A stretch of 24,298 nucleotides of DNA from Eggerthellaceae bacterium (lineage in GTDB: Bacteria; Actinomycetota; Coriobacteriia; Coriobacteriales; Eggerthellaceae), in contig DMNP01000319.1 in NCBI GenBank assembly GCA_003452695.1, forward strand, positions 1 to 24,298. The letters run 5' to 3'. Shown piece by piece: positions 8,901-16,086 of the stretch. A program made the translations under genes and the position numbers. The notes beneath the pieces are model-generated. The model made no database searches. It worked only from the letters and a program-made list of their open reading frames with translations, and had not been told where the DNA came from. How positions within the stretch are numbered: position 1 is the first letter of the stretch; each line of letters begins with the position of its first letter.

Positions 8901-11900
8901 GTCGTCGCCCTTGTTCCCGGCGACGAACCCTCCGGTCATGATGAGGGTGCCGTACACGAAGATGCCACCGCCGGACTTGCTTGCGCGGTTGCCGACAATA
9001 GCGCCGCTTTCGATGGTGCAGGTGGAACCCTCGTGGATGTTGATGGCGCCGCCGTGCGCGGCATAGCCACCCGTAATCATGCCCGCGCCAGCGCTGTCCA
9101 TTATGGTAAGCGAGGAGTTGTCGCTCAGCTCGAACACATGGCCGTCGGAATCCGAGTCGTCCAGGTGCCTGTCCAGCTTGTGCCCGCAAAGATCGATGTT
9201 TACGTTCTTGCCTTTCAGGTGGAGGCGGTCGTCATCGTCTGTTGCCGTGATGTCGTTTTGCAAGCCGATCAGCTTCCACTGATTCTCGTCGGCGTTTATT
9301 GCGTTCTGGAGCTCCTTCCAGCTGCTCACCGAGACGTCGGGCGCCAGCCGGATGAGGTAGAGCTCGTCATGCATGACCACGAGCCGGTCGGTTGCCTCGT
9401 TGTAGGTGAACACGCTCAGCGCACGCCCATCGTTGCCGGTTTCCGTAAGGCCGCTTGTGAGTGGGCTGGGCGGATCCTGCGTGGCGACGTCGAGCTTGGC
9501 GCCCTCGCCCAACTCGGACACCACGGTGATCACCGAGCCTGCGCTTACCAGGATGTTCTTGCCCGCAGGCGCGATGTTGCCCGTCACGGAGGGTTTGCCG
9601 CCCACATTCAGCGTGCTGCTGGCCTTGAACCCGATGCCGCCGGCGCTCGACGTGCCCTCGTTGGACGTGATGCTGCCGCCGGTGACGTTGACCGTGCCCA
9701 CCGAGTAGACGCCGCCGCCGTTTTCGGCCTTGTTGCTGTCGATGGAGCCGCCGGTGACGTTCAGCGTGCCGTGCACGTAGACGCCGCCGCCGTTGTCCGC
9801 CTGGTTGCCCGTGACGCGGCCGGCCTCGATGGTGCAGGTGGCGTTCGGCTGCACATTGATGCCGCCGCCGTTTTCCGCATAGCCGCCGGTGATTTTACCG
9901 TCCTTGCCGGCGCTGCTGTCCGTGACGATCAACGTGGCCCCGTCCATGACCTCGATGACGTGGCCGTCCTTGTCGGAGCTGCCCCGGTTGCGGTCGATAG
10001 TGTGGCCGTTCAAATCGATGGTGACGGTCTTCCCCTCGGGGACCTTCAGCTGGTCGTCACTGTCGATGGCCTTCCAGTCCCGGTCGAGTTTGAGCGTGCC
10101 GCCGTCTTCGGTGTCACGTATCTTCTTCTGCAGCTGGGGCCATTCGGATTTGACGATTTCGGCATCGCCTTTCCAGCCTTGAACGATCGAATACCCCGGT
10201 TTGGCGAAGAAGTAGTCGGCGGGGTCGGCGCCTGAGTTATACTTTTGGAAGTCGTAACAAATCAGGCCTACTTCAGGATTGCCGCTTACGCCAATCCACG
10301 ACCCCTCAAGGCTGCCGGCTACGCGGATGGTAGCCATATTGTCAGAGATTCCAACGATATGGACATCGCCGCCGCTGTTGTTCTGCACGATGACTTTGCC
10401 CTGTACGGCCATGAAATCACTTAAATAGATACCACCGACTTCAAGGTCTGCAGAATTGTCCGTGATGGTGGTATTCATGACGAACGGATTTGCCCCTATC
10501 GAGTAAATTGCTCCGCCTCGCTCCACAGCCCGGTTGCCCGTAAACGTGGACTCAAGGACGGTCAACAAACCCGACTCGCAGCCGACGGCACCACCACAGC
10601 TATGTGCAGTGTTGTCGGACACGACACAAGACTCAAGCTTTGTCCTGGTGTCTAGCCCATTAAAGCTGTATACGGCACCACCATCGACCTTAGCCTCGTT
10701 GCCGCGTATCTCGCTGTTGCTTACGCTTAGGGTGGACTCGACGTTCAAAATGGCGCCGCCGCTCCCGTCGGTTGCCTTGTTGTCCTGAATGCGCACGCCA
10801 TCGGCCTGGAATTGGGTTCTCCGCGTAAGGGTGACGGCACCACCTTGCTTTGCCTCGTTGTTCGTCAAGGCGCCACCGGTCATGTCTACACTGCCGCTAA
10901 TAATGAAGATGCCGCCGCCCCCGACACCCTGGTCTTCGAATTCCGATGCGTTTCCTTTGGCGGTATTGCTGCCGATAACCGTATTGCTGATTGTGAGGAT
11001 CTCCCCACTGCTGTGGCAGACCACGCCGCCGCCATAGCCCTCTGTGGCGTTGTCGTCGATTATGCTGTCCGTAATCGACCCATTCGGGATACCGTCGACG
11101 TATATGCCGCCGCCGCCGACCCTGGCCGTGTTCTTCAAAATGGTAAGGCCGCTGAGCAACATCCGGGCGCCACTATGGGCGTTTTCGCTATAGATTCCGC
11201 CACCAGAGATATAGGACTTGTTGTATCTGATTATGCCGCCCGTGGCTTCAAGTTTGTTGGCGCTGTAAATGCCGCCACCACAAGCTGATGCTTCGTTGTA
11301 CGCAAGCTGGCCGCCCCTCATCACAAGCTTGCCGCCGTTGTAGATGCCAGCACCGCAGTTCGTTGCGATATTGTTTTCAATCGACCCACCTTCGAGGTAG
11401 AGCGTAGCCCCCGGGTGGATGTAAATTCCACCACCATCTCCGGTGAACCCGCCAGTAATGGCCCCGGCACCAAGGCTATCCTTGATGGTTATTTCGACAC
11501 TGTCCTCATCACCGTTGTCAAGCTCGAGCACACTGCCATTATCTTGGTCGCAATCCCTGAGGTTGCGATTGATTTTCTTGCCGTTCAAGTCGATGGTGAC
11601 GCTTCTTGTTACCCAAAGTGTTTTGTCTTCGTCTTCTGCGACGATGTCGCCGGAAAGCGCGATCGTTTTGTATTCCTCGTCGTCAAGCGCCGCCTGCAAA
11701 GCTTTCCAGTTGTTCACCTCGATGTCTGCTGGCGTGCGCTTATGGTAGAGCTCTCCATCTTCCTTAATCACCAGCTGATCGGTTCCGCCTGCGTTGTAGC
11801 TGAAGTTGTCGATTGTGCCCTTGGGCGTGGCCGACTTGCCTTCCAGCCCGTACGTTATCGCGTAACTAAGGGTGTTCTTGGTAGCGACGTCCAGCTTGGC

Positions 11901-14180
11901 CGTATCCGCAAGCTTGTCGACGATCGTGATGGCGTTGCCTTCGTTCTCGCCCAGCAGGATGTTCCCTCCCGAGGGGGCGGTGTTGGACACCACGACCGGG
12001 GCGCCCTTCACGTTGAGCGTGGCGCTGCCGCAATGGTGAATGCCTCCGCCTTCCTCGTCTGCCCTGTTAAGGGCTATATTGCAGTCGAACAGGTTGAGCT
12101 TACCCGCATTGAGGAAGATTCCGCCGCCGTCGTCTTTTGCCGTGTTGCTGGTTATCCGCGTGTCGCCACTCACCTCGGTTGTGCCGGAGCCGGCGTAGAT
12201 TCCGGCGCCATTGCTTGCCGTGTTGGCCATTACGAAGGCGCCGGCGACAGTGGCCACGCCAAGCGTATAGATGCCGCCGCCGTCGGAGTCGGCGCTGTTC
12301 CTCTCGATGAAGCCGCCCGTTATGGTCAACGCGCCATCGCTGTAGATGCCGCCGCCGTTCGTTGCCCGGTTCTCGGTAATGAAACCGCCCTCTATGGCGC
12401 AGGTGGCGCCTGGCAGGACGTGGATGCCGCCGCCGGCATAGGAATACCCGCCCGTGATCTGGCCGCTGCCGGCGCTGTCCTTCACGGTGAGCGCACCGTT
12501 CACCTCGATGACCGAGCCACCGTCGACAGCCTCTTTGGCTTTGCCGAGGTTGCGGTCGAGCTTGTGGCCGTTAAGGTCGATGGTGATGGTTTTCCCGCCG
12601 CGAATCTTCAGCGCCGAATTCTCAGGGGCTGCTTTCCAGTCCTTGTCCAACGTGATGGTGGAGCCGTTATCCGCAGCGTCGATCTGCTTTTGCAGGTGCA
12701 CCCAGTCGGACGCGACGACCATGGCCTCGCCATCGTTGTTCGCTAGAACGGAGAAGCCAGGTTGGGCTTCGAAGTACTTTTCGGGATCCTCTCCCGGATT
12801 CTTTTCGTGAAAACCCTTGGTGAACGTGCCGGTGGAATCCTGCAAGACCACGTTCACGTTCGCGCCGTCCGTGAGCGGGTCGGACACGGTAAGCTTCTTG
12901 CCGTCGACCAGGCATACATCATTGGCCTTGTTGTCTGCAACGACGACCTTGCCGGCGATGTTGACGGCCTTGGTTCCACCAGCCACCCAGATGCCGCCGC
13001 CGCCGTTCATGCCCGTGTTCTCCGTGATTGAAACGTCGGTGAGGTTCAGCGTGGCGTCGTTGTTGATGTAGATGCCGCCGCCGTGGGCTTCGGCCCTGTT
13101 CTCATGCAACGTGAGTACCTCTGCGCTGACCGTGCCGTCGTTCACGCGAATCGCGCCGCCAGATTTCGCCGCCTTGTTCCTCTCGAAGATGCAACTTTGC
13201 AATGTGACCTTACCGTAGGAGCGAATCGCGCCGCCGTCCGTATTCGTCTCGTTGTCTGAAATGTTCGTGTTGACAAGTGTGGCGCTGCCGTAGGTGCATA
13301 TGCCGCCACCGCTTTCGGACTTGTTGCCTGTGATAGTGCAGCTATTGAGCGTAATGTTGCCGTCTTCGCCGTTGTAAACGCCGCCGCCCTCGGCGTCCGA
13401 AACGTTATTGCTGATGGTGCAGTTCGTGAGCGTCGCAGTGCCCTTGTTGTTGACGCCCGCGCCGCCGGCGCCGCGCGTGCTGTTGCCCGATATGGTTACG
13501 TCGCTCAGCTTGATGGTGCCGCCGTGGTTGTAGATGCCGCCGCAGTCGCCACCGATGTTGCCAGAGACAGAGCCGCCGGTCATAGTCAGCTCGCCGTAGA
13601 CGAAGATGCCGCCGCCGTTGTACGCCTGGTTGCCGGTGATGGCGCCGGACTCCACGATGAGATGGCCCTCTCCGCCGATGACGATGCCGCCGCCGTTCTT
13701 ATCGTAGCCGCCGGTGATTTTGCCAGTCTGCCCGGTGCTGGAGTCCCTGATCGTGAGCGTGCCCTCGTTCACGTCGAAGACGTGGCCTTTGTTGTCGTCC
13801 TGCGACGTGAGGTTGCGGTTGATGGTGTGGCCGGCCAGGTCGATGGCGAAGCTGACGCCCTCGCGCTTGACCACCAGCGTTTTGTTGTCGGGACCGGCAG
13901 TTATGTCGGCGACCAAGTAAATCGTCTTCCCATCTTCCACGTTGTTGATGGCGGTTTGCAGATCGCCCCAGGTGCCGGCCTCGAGATCGCCTTCGGCTTG
14001 GGCGGAAAGCCCGCCAAATCCATTTTCAGAATTCGAAAGGAGGCCGCTCGCCCTCAAGGAAAAATCACTGGGAGCAGCGTTTCCCGTTTCAGCCATCGCG
14101 CTGAATGGAGCGATAGGGCATAAGCCGAATGCCAGGACGAAAGCAAGCAGTACGTTTGCGGTCTTCTTCATGAGCTTCAT
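2925..14180 (-). CDS. Giant cell-surface protein: beta-helix adhesin with PI-PLC, Cna-B and tandem Cys repeats
   Basis: This is a 3751-residue secreted protein. The ATG at 14180 follows GGAGATCAACT. The ATG at 14219 has no such site. A signal peptide (MKLMKKTANVLLAF to about residue 31) is followed by five beta-helix modules starting at Trp 71, 493, 825, 1347 and 1621. Each module opens with a cap (TIDLNGH, then ITGGY) and continues with many N-x-A-x-x-GGGIY repeats, as in chlamydial Pmp-type right-handed helices. A PI-PLC X domain follows (about 2165-2527; INLPGTHDS with His2188, GVRSLDIR near 2266, LLHG with His2298). Next come an InlB-type repeat (about 2540-2612), three Cna-B-like domains (about 2614-2885), Cys-containing tandem repeats (about 2890-3560), and a C-terminal membrane segment with an RRKRKE tail. 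TAKTG at 3716-3720 sits where LPXTG is expected. Likely role: wall-anchored adhesin or enzyme acting on phosphatidylinositol or GPI lipids. This is inferred from domains only. Confidence 0.92.
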   Translation of the reverse strand: MKLMKKTANVLLAFVLAFGLCPIAPFSAMAETGNAAPSDFSLRASGLLSNSENGFGGLSAQAEGDLEAGTWGDLQTAINNVEDGKTIYLVADITAGPDNKTLVVKREGVSFAIDLAGHTINRNLTSQDDNKGHVFDVNEGTLTIRDSSTGQTGKITGGYDKNGGGIVIGGEGHLIVESGAITGNQAYNGGGIFVYGELTMTGGSVSGNIGGDCGGIYNHGGTIKLSDVTISGNSTRGAGGAGVNNKGTATLTNCTISNNVSDAEGGGVYNGEDGNITLNSCTITGNKSESGGGICTYGSATLVNTNISDNETNTDGGAIRSYGKVTLQSCIFERNKAAKSGGAIRVNDGTVSAEVLTLHENRAEAHGGGIYINNDATLNLTDVSITENTGMNGGGGIWVAGGTKAVNIAGKVVVADNKANDVCLVDGKKLTVSDPLTDGANVNVVLQDSTGTFTKGFHEKNPGEDPEKYFEAQPGFSVLANNDGEAMVVASDWVHLQKQIDAADNGSTITLDKDWKAAPENSALKIRGGKTITIDLNGHKLDRNLGKAKEAVDGGSVIEVNGALTVKDSAGSGQITGGYSYAGGGIHVLPGATCAIEGGFITENRATNGGGIYSDGALTITGGFIERNSADSDGGGIYTLGVATVAGAFVMANTASNGAGIYAGSGTTEVSGDTRITSNTAKDDGGGIFLNAGKLNLFDCNIALNRADEEGGGIHHCGSATLNVKGAPVVVSNTAPSGGNILLGENEGNAITIVDKLADTAKLDVATKNTLSYAITYGLEGKSATPKGTIDNFSYNAGGTDQLVIKEDGELYHKRTPADIEVNNWKALQAALDDEEYKTIALSGDIVAEDEDKTLWVTRSVTIDLNGKKINRNLRDCDQDNGSVLELDNGDEDSVEITIKDSLGAGAITGGFTGDGGGIYIHPGATLYLEGGSIENNIATNCGAGIYNGGKLVMRGGQLAYNEASACGGGIYSANKLEATGGIIRYNKSYISGGGIYSENAHSGARMLLSGLTILKNTARVGGGGIYVDGIPNGSITDSIIDDNATEGYGGGVVCHSSGEILTISNTVIGSNTAKGNASEFEDQGVGGGGIFIISGSVDMTGGALTNNEAKQGGAVTLTRRTQFQADGVRIQDNKATDGSGGAILNVESTLSVSNSEIRGNEAKVDGGAVYSFNGLDTRTKLESCVVSDNTAHSCGGAVGCESGLLTVLESTFTGNRAVERGGAIYSIGANPFVMNTTITDNSADLEVGGIYLSDFMAVQGKVIVQNNSGGDVHIVGISDNMATIRVAGSLEGSWIGVSGNPEVGLICYDFQKYNSGADPADYFFAKPGYSIVQGWKGDAEIVKSEWPQLQKKIRDTEDGGTLKLDRDWKAIDSDDQLKVPEGKTVTIDLNGHTIDRNRGSSDKDGHVIEVMDGATLIVTDSSAGKDGKITGGYAENGGGINVQPNATCTIEAGRVTGNQADNGGGVYVHGTLNVTGGSIDSNKAENGGGVYSVGTVNVTGGSITSNEGTSSAGGIGFKASSTLNVGGKPSVTGNIAPAGKNILVSAGSVITVVSELGEGAKLDVATQDPPSPLTSGLTETGNDGRALSVFTYNEATDRLVVMHDELYLIRLAPDVSVSSWKELQNAINADENQWKLIGLQNDITATDDDDRLHLKGKNVNIDLCGHKLDRHLDDSDSDGHVFELSDNSSLTIMDSAGAGMITGGYAAHGGAINIHEGSTCTIESGAIVGNRASKSGGGIFVYGTLIMTGGFVAGNKGDDGGGIYVHEHGTINLENVTLMDNNASDYGGGAINNKGVATLKNCTVKGNRADEEGGGIYNGTKELTLTDCTITGNSTENGGGIYSFGTVTLNNTAVTGNKAGYRGGGVYVHKTFNMTGGAITDNTGVDCGGIYNDAGTITLTGVDISGNRATEDGGAGVNNKGKATITNCTISKNSAKGEGGGVYANGDSDTTIVGSTISGNETPYDGGGICSYGKMAIDNTSIDSNKAGHSGGGLLMHFGSATVTGSVITNNEAKGLGGGAYVNDEATISLVGGTIINNSAFEGGGGIWVSQHAKALNMEGAVVVSDNNGGSDVYLKAGNKIHFTAALQKGAKVGVYQEDELGTPFTKGYGDKNPTVDPYDYFFSNEGYVVHKKDNEAILKLKDIDEKPFIETNSQVVRDYNTLNSKNWMAGISGERRLNEINLPGTHDSGTAKVEGNISTGNLSIYAGLGGAALGSILGEVIAGPLGLIGGGLFGGLDTPIEVSKFFQKFANCQTAYIDEQLDMGVRSLDIRLNTFYAKQGYPVKKRDDGESLYLLHGKDPNAGSYFCKDHDDDFLTFKTTLGWIKEFLKEHPTETIIMGVQIDSVDDVYDEGMERIQAHLRDLSMEINPSTGEPYLYMEDGVLFKKYTAYPQLKDCRGKIVLSASSEDAELIGGLVSGIGLKEVDRPEGSYKDAAAAKINNLTNFYAYYGGRDLPTNLDTRIDYYYSVGTNGTDTRVPPQDTPLDIADDVLDAMFGEGGVLLNREGTYLGLVNMDAANPRNCKLVWGSNYFDGLEYCTVTAKSGLSGSDTKTYSVIKGTPITIPECIYDVPSSTGVFFEGWTMTKDKDQSDGGDYQPGASFTVTEDVTFTAQWSSGERTPVAIVWKDGHDKDGLQPDSVKLKVNDTQEFTVTKYDNWRHVYPGKVETVEPVMEGDWGAKYTSSVTSLPFTGFLVTLTHTPADKTTVAGTVMWNDGDVTDAQRPDSVELHLYANDKAWGSKEVFASDDWKFDFGEQPAYMDGTAVYYRIMEDKIDGYATSVNGYVVLNIAHKASRLPTGFVYWADDENAAKKRPDSVTVNLLKDGVKIDSTTVTENSDGEWPFYFDMGNDDSEYTITQESIEGYETVIQKDGVNNGVTYAINKIEGHEHTPTKLTIETEPATCITAGSRNVVECCSDCTEVLSETTEEIPALGHDWGAWTTTHEPSETEMGVRLRLCKRNPLHFQFRAIPKTDHVHGLVHVEAKDATCIDDGNIEYWKCSEGDDPCGQRFTDEAGSKWIPQEDTVVHALGHSWGAWETSQQATETSWGTEKRTCANDATHIEYRQVPKTKHVHGLAHVDAKDATCTDDGNIEYWKCSEGDDPCELCFTDEAGTKQIQQEDTVVNAIGHSWGAWTVTKPATETEQGLMTRECSHDSTHVQTRVIPEETHAHGFAYIKAKAATCTDDGNIDYWKCSEGDNPCGLCFKDFAGAEWVHEDDVAVHALGHDWDGATYAWNKDDTKVTAKRVCKRDLSHFEDETTTGTKNVVTPATCTEKGSATVASQLFKNEGFMPQTKTVELPALGHEWGEPAYDWAADGSSMTAKRTCGREGCGAAETEVASLENGKVTKQETTPATCTEKGETTYTATFENAAFAKQTKTLADVEPLGHEWGEPSYEWAADGSSVAAKRACTREGCTASEAEEASVANGKVAKQEAKPATCEQPGETTYTATFENAAFAEQEKTIADVEPLGHEWGEPSYEWAADGSSVAAKRSCTREGCESVETEVASLENGKVAKQEATPATCEQPGETTYTATFENAAFAKQEKTLADVKPLGHAWGEWIEKEPATESADGLEMRTCSRCGESETREIPATYAYRFTAGDGAEWTKGSSDGLTFTIKRTFEDASTFRHFTGVKIDGKDVASSGYDAKSGSVILTLKPTILETLSTGDHEVTTVFDDGNAAAKFVVKAAPTQEAAKESKTSGASTTSGANAKSNTAKTGDAIPVAAIALTVALIVLALIVLVVARRKRKE
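3505..4260 (-). repeat. Three tandem 252-bp units (84 aa) in the giant gene
   Basis: Units 3505-3756, 3757-4008 and 4009-4260 have exactly the same length and nearly the same sequence. Each encodes LGHEWGEPSYEWAADGSS, a CxREGC pair, NGKV, PATC and TYTATFENAAFA. They form part of the stalk just before the wall anchor. Near-identical DNA allows unequal recombination, so unit number may differ between strains. Confidence 0.9.
4503..5375 (-). repeat. Three tandem 291-bp units (97 aa) in the giant gene
   Basis: The anchor word GTGGCCG recurs at 4503, 4794, 5085 and 5376, giving an exact 291-bp period. Each unit encodes H-(V/A)-HG, KxATCxDDGNIxYWKCSEGD, an NPC or DPC motif, LGHxWGAW and a closing R-x-C. 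Four or five cysteines per unit outside the cell suggest disulfides or metal binding. An 81-residue shorter relative (4261-4502) joins this array to the 84-residue array. Confidence 0.88.
6600..7690 (-). other. PI-PLC X catalytic domain within the giant gene
   Basis: The encoded segment has the two histidines of bacterial phosphatidylinositol phospholipase C in their family contexts: LPGTHDS (His2188) and YLLHG (His2298). The GVRSLDIR strand and ETIIMGVQID also match. Bacterial enzymes of this family cleave phosphatidylinositol, and some release GPI-anchored proteins. Here the histidines are 110 residues apart because of a Gly-rich hydrophobic insert (about 2207-2240). Confidence 0.82.
7691..13972 (-). 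repeat. Beta-helix region: five modules of GGGI-type repeats
   Basis: About 2090 residues consist of strands of roughly 20-25 residues carrying N-x-A-x-x-GGGI(Y/F/W). Module starts by nucleotide are 13970, 12704, 11708, 10142 and 9320. Every module begins with W-x-x-LQ-x-x-I, a TIDLNGH or VNIDLCGH strand and an IT-GG(Y/F) turn. Modules 1, 2, 3 and 5 contain the longest helices, and module 4 is short. Modules 1 and 5 share runs such as TGGxVxGN and NNKGxATLxNCT, pointing to internal duplication. Confidence 0.85.
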
Positions 14181-14233
14181 AGTTGATCTCCGTTCGAAAC
14201 AGCAACGCAAACACATCAAAGACGCAATATGCC

Positions 14234-14263
14234 TATTAAGAAATAATTTTCGCAGATTTGCAA
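14234..14263 (-). promoter_or_regulatory. Promoter of the giant surface gene
   Basis: On the minus strand TTGCAA (14258-14263) and TTAATA (14234-14239) are separated by 18 bases, about 54 bases before the ATG at 14180. The surrounding 60 bases are strikingly A+T rich compared with the rest of the window, which fits a promoter. Confidence 0.5.
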
Positions 14264-14303
14264 CTTGAAATGCAAGAGAATGCCCAAGTCCGCGACGCTT
14301 TTG

Positions 14304-14324
14304 AAAAACCCGCTTCGGAGGGTT
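14304..14324 (-). terminator. Terminator-like hairpin upstream of the giant gene
   Basis: On the minus strand AACCC and GGGTT pair around TCCGAAGC (with an inner C-G closing a CGAA loop), followed by a T-run. It would end readthrough from the ygjP-type gene before the promoter of the giant gene. Confidence 0.5.
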
Positions 14325-14379
14325 ACCATCACTCTATGCAGCCGACGGGCGGTCGAGCAAGAGGGGCGTGCGACTGCTC

Positions 14380-14417
14380 CAACTAGAAGAGTTGCTGCCC
14401 GGGCGGCGGGCGGCAAC
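14380..14417. repeat. Two overlapping inverted repeats between ygjP-type gene and giant gene
   Basis: CAACT-agaag-AGTTG (14380-14394) overlaps a stronger hairpin: an 11-base arm 14391-14401 pairs with 14407-14417, with one T-G pair and a 5-base loop. A third repeat, GGGGCAT/ATGCCCC, lies at 14456-14482. No T-run follows. They could be a weak terminator for the ygjP-type gene or operator sites for the giant gene. The rest of the 371-base gap shows no gene. Confidence 0.45.
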
Positions 14418-14551
14418 CGAGAAGGCACTATCCCTCGATTGCCAAACCCGGCACAGGGGCATGCTGGGTGCTCATATGCCCCATCGCCCGCGCGCGGCGG
14501 CAGAACGGGGAAAGCCCGGCCTGGGGCCGCGCAACATAAATCGGTGCTTTC

Positions 14552-15112
14552 CTAGCGCAGCTTTGCGCGGCGTTGTCTCCAGTCGGGCATGACGCGGGTC
14601 ATCAGCTCGTGGAAATCGCTGCCGTGACCGGGAACGAGCAGGTGGCAGAGCTCGTGGACCACCACGTATTCCAGGCATTCGGGGGGATACAGCGCCAAGC
14701 GGACGTTAATGCAGATGCGCCCAGTCTGCGGTTGGCAGCTGCCCCAGCGGCTCTTCATGTTGCGGTAGGCCAACGTGCCGGCCTTCACGCCCAAGATGGG
14801 CTCCCATGCCGCCACGAGCGCCGGCACGCAAGCCTGCACGACCTCCCGCCAGGCGCTGACCTCCGCCGGCGATGCGGCCTCGGCCTGGGCCATGGGCGAG
14901 CTCAGCGTTCGCCGAACGCCTTCTTCTATCCAGGCGCGGCGACTGCGCACGAAACGCTCGACGTCGCGCAGGGGCGTGCCGCGCGGGACGGACACCTCGA
15001 CGTGCGCATCGGCACCGGTCACTCGCATGTTCATGCGCCGGATTCCCTTTTCGACCACCCATACTTCCAGGTCGTCGACGAACACGAGGTGCGAGCTATA
15101 CACCTTGGGCAT
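14552..15112 (-). CDS. YgjP-type (DUF45) zinc metallopeptidase
   Basis: The 186-residue protein has the family signature of YgjP/DUF45 predicted metal-dependent hydrolases: RWGSCQPQTGRICINVRL, then VVHELCHLL with HExxH at His153-Glu154-His157, and His163 in GHGSDFHELM as probable third zinc ligand. The family is widespread and related to SprT-like peptidases. Its substrate is unknown, and it is expected to be cytoplasmic. I chose the ATG at 15112. A TTG directly before it (15115) is an equally possible start. AAGGGGGG just upstream serves as ribosome site and lies inside rsmI. The 17-base overlap with rsmI indicates translational coupling. Confidence 0.88.
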   Translation of the reverse strand: MPKVYSSHLVFVDDLEVWVVEKGIRRMNMRVTGADAHVEVSVPRGTPLRDVERFVRSRRAWIEEGVRRTLSSPMAQAEAASPAEVSAWREVVQACVPALVAAWEPILGVKAGTLAYRNMKSRWGSCQPQTGRICINVRLALYPPECLEYVVVHELCHLLVPGHGSDFHELMTRVMPDWRQRRAKLR

Positions 15113-15980
15113 CAAGCCCCCCTTCGCGCTGCTTTGCGGTCATCGCCAGCTCGTAGGCCTCGTTGCGCGCGATGCCGAACTCGACGGCCAGCTTCTTTGC
15201 GACCTCCTTCGGGCGCAGACCCCCCTCTAGCAGCTCGATGGCGCGCGCGGCCGCATCGCCCCGCGCCGCTTCGCCGTCTGCCTGGCACTCGGCCTCGTTG
15301 GGGCCGTCTATCACGATGACGATCTCGCCCTTCACCGTTGGACGCTGCTCGAAGACGGCCAGCACGTCTGCGGCGGGGCCGCGCACCACCTCTTCGTGAA
15401 CTTTGGTCAGCTCGCGGCACACGGCAAGCTCGCGCAAGGGAAGCGCAGACGCGATGGAACGCAGCGCGCTCGTCAGGCGATGCGGGCTTTCGTAGAAGAC
15501 GAGCGCGGCCTGAAGCAGCTTCAACTGAGCGAGCAGCTGCGCTCGGGCCGCCTCCTTGCGGGGGAAGAAACCGCCGAAGTAGAACGCCGGCTGCACGCAG
15601 CCGCTCGCCACAAAAGCCGTGGCAACCGCCGTGGGGCCGGGAAGCACTTCGACTGGGGCGCCGGCATCGCGGGCGGCGCGCACCAGGCGCAGGCCGGGGT
15701 CGGACACGCCGGGCATGCCCGCATCGGTGCAGTAGGCCACGACCTGGCCTGCAAGGACGCGGGCCACGATGTCGGACGCACGCGCCGCGAGCACGTTCTC
15801 GTCCAAACGCTCCATGCGCACGCCCTCGATGCCAAGCGCGGCGAGCAGCCGCCCGGTCACCCGCGTGTCCTCCGCGCATACGACATCTGCCCCGCGCAGG
15901 GCGTCTATCGCGCGCGCGGGCATGTCGCCGAGGTTGCCGATGGGCGTGGGGCACACGACCAGCTTTCCCTGTTCAGGCAA
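15096..15980 (-). CDS. rsmI: 16S rRNA (cytidine-1402-2'-O)-methyltransferase RsmI
   Basis: The 294-residue protein carries all RsmI landmarks in order: PTPIGNLGD (residues 11-19), CAEDTR, YCTDAGMPGVSDPG, LPGPTAV, GGFFPRK, YESPHR and ELTKVHEE. Tetrapyrrole-methylase-fold enzymes of this type use S-adenosylmethionine to methylate the ribose of C1402 in the 16S rRNA decoding centre. The start is TTG at 15980, preceded by AGAGGAG at good spacing. No better ATG lies nearby. The 106 bases to the upstream activase gene hold no clear terminator, so these genes may be co-transcribed. The end overlaps the ygjP-type gene. Confidence 0.95.
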   Translation of the reverse strand: MPEQGKLVVCPTPIGNLGDMPARAIDALRGADVVCAEDTRVTGRLLAALGIEGVRMERLDENVLAARASDIVARVLAGQVVAYCTDAGMPGVSDPGLRLVRAARDAGAPVEVLPGPTAVATAFVASGCVQPAFYFGGFFPRKEAARAQLLAQLKLLQAALVFYESPHRLTSALRSIASALPLRELAVCRELTKVHEEVVRGPAADVLAVFEQRPTVKGEIVIVIDGPNEAECQADGEAARGDAAARAIELLEGGLRPKEVAKKLAVEFGIARNEAYELAMTAKQREGGLDAQGV

Positions 15981-16086
15981 TTCCGCTCCTCTTATCCGTT
16001 CCCCGCATCATGCCGAGCGCAGCTGTTTCCGCCGCCGCACGGACGTGAATACTCAATCGGGCTGCTTTTCGCGGTCGGACCGGCCG

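Noticed and set aside
7098..10235. Plus-strand open frame of 1045 codons, with others of 418 (3171-4427) and 628 codons (5085-6971), opposite the giant gene
   Set aside because: They are mirror images of the repetitive G+C-rich gene: the protein is rich in AVVDAAA-type runs, the antisense of GGGI repeats, and has no ribosome site or known domain.
7691..13972. Regular recurrence of short G+C-rich words such as GCCGCCGCC, at first sight like a CRISPR or other repeat array
   Set aside because: Spacing varies and all words translate in one frame into GGG-type beta-helix repeats. There are no identical repeats with unique spacers and no cas genes.
14181..14219. Upstream in-frame start giving 13 more residues on the giant protein
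   Set aside because: No ribosome site there, and it would put MMCLRCCFERRST before a normal signal peptide. The ATG at 14180 has GGAG at proper spacing.
14216..14428. 70-codon minus-strand frame covering the giant-gene promoter region
   Set aside because: It runs across the hairpins, the terminator-like element and the promoter, and has no ribosome site.
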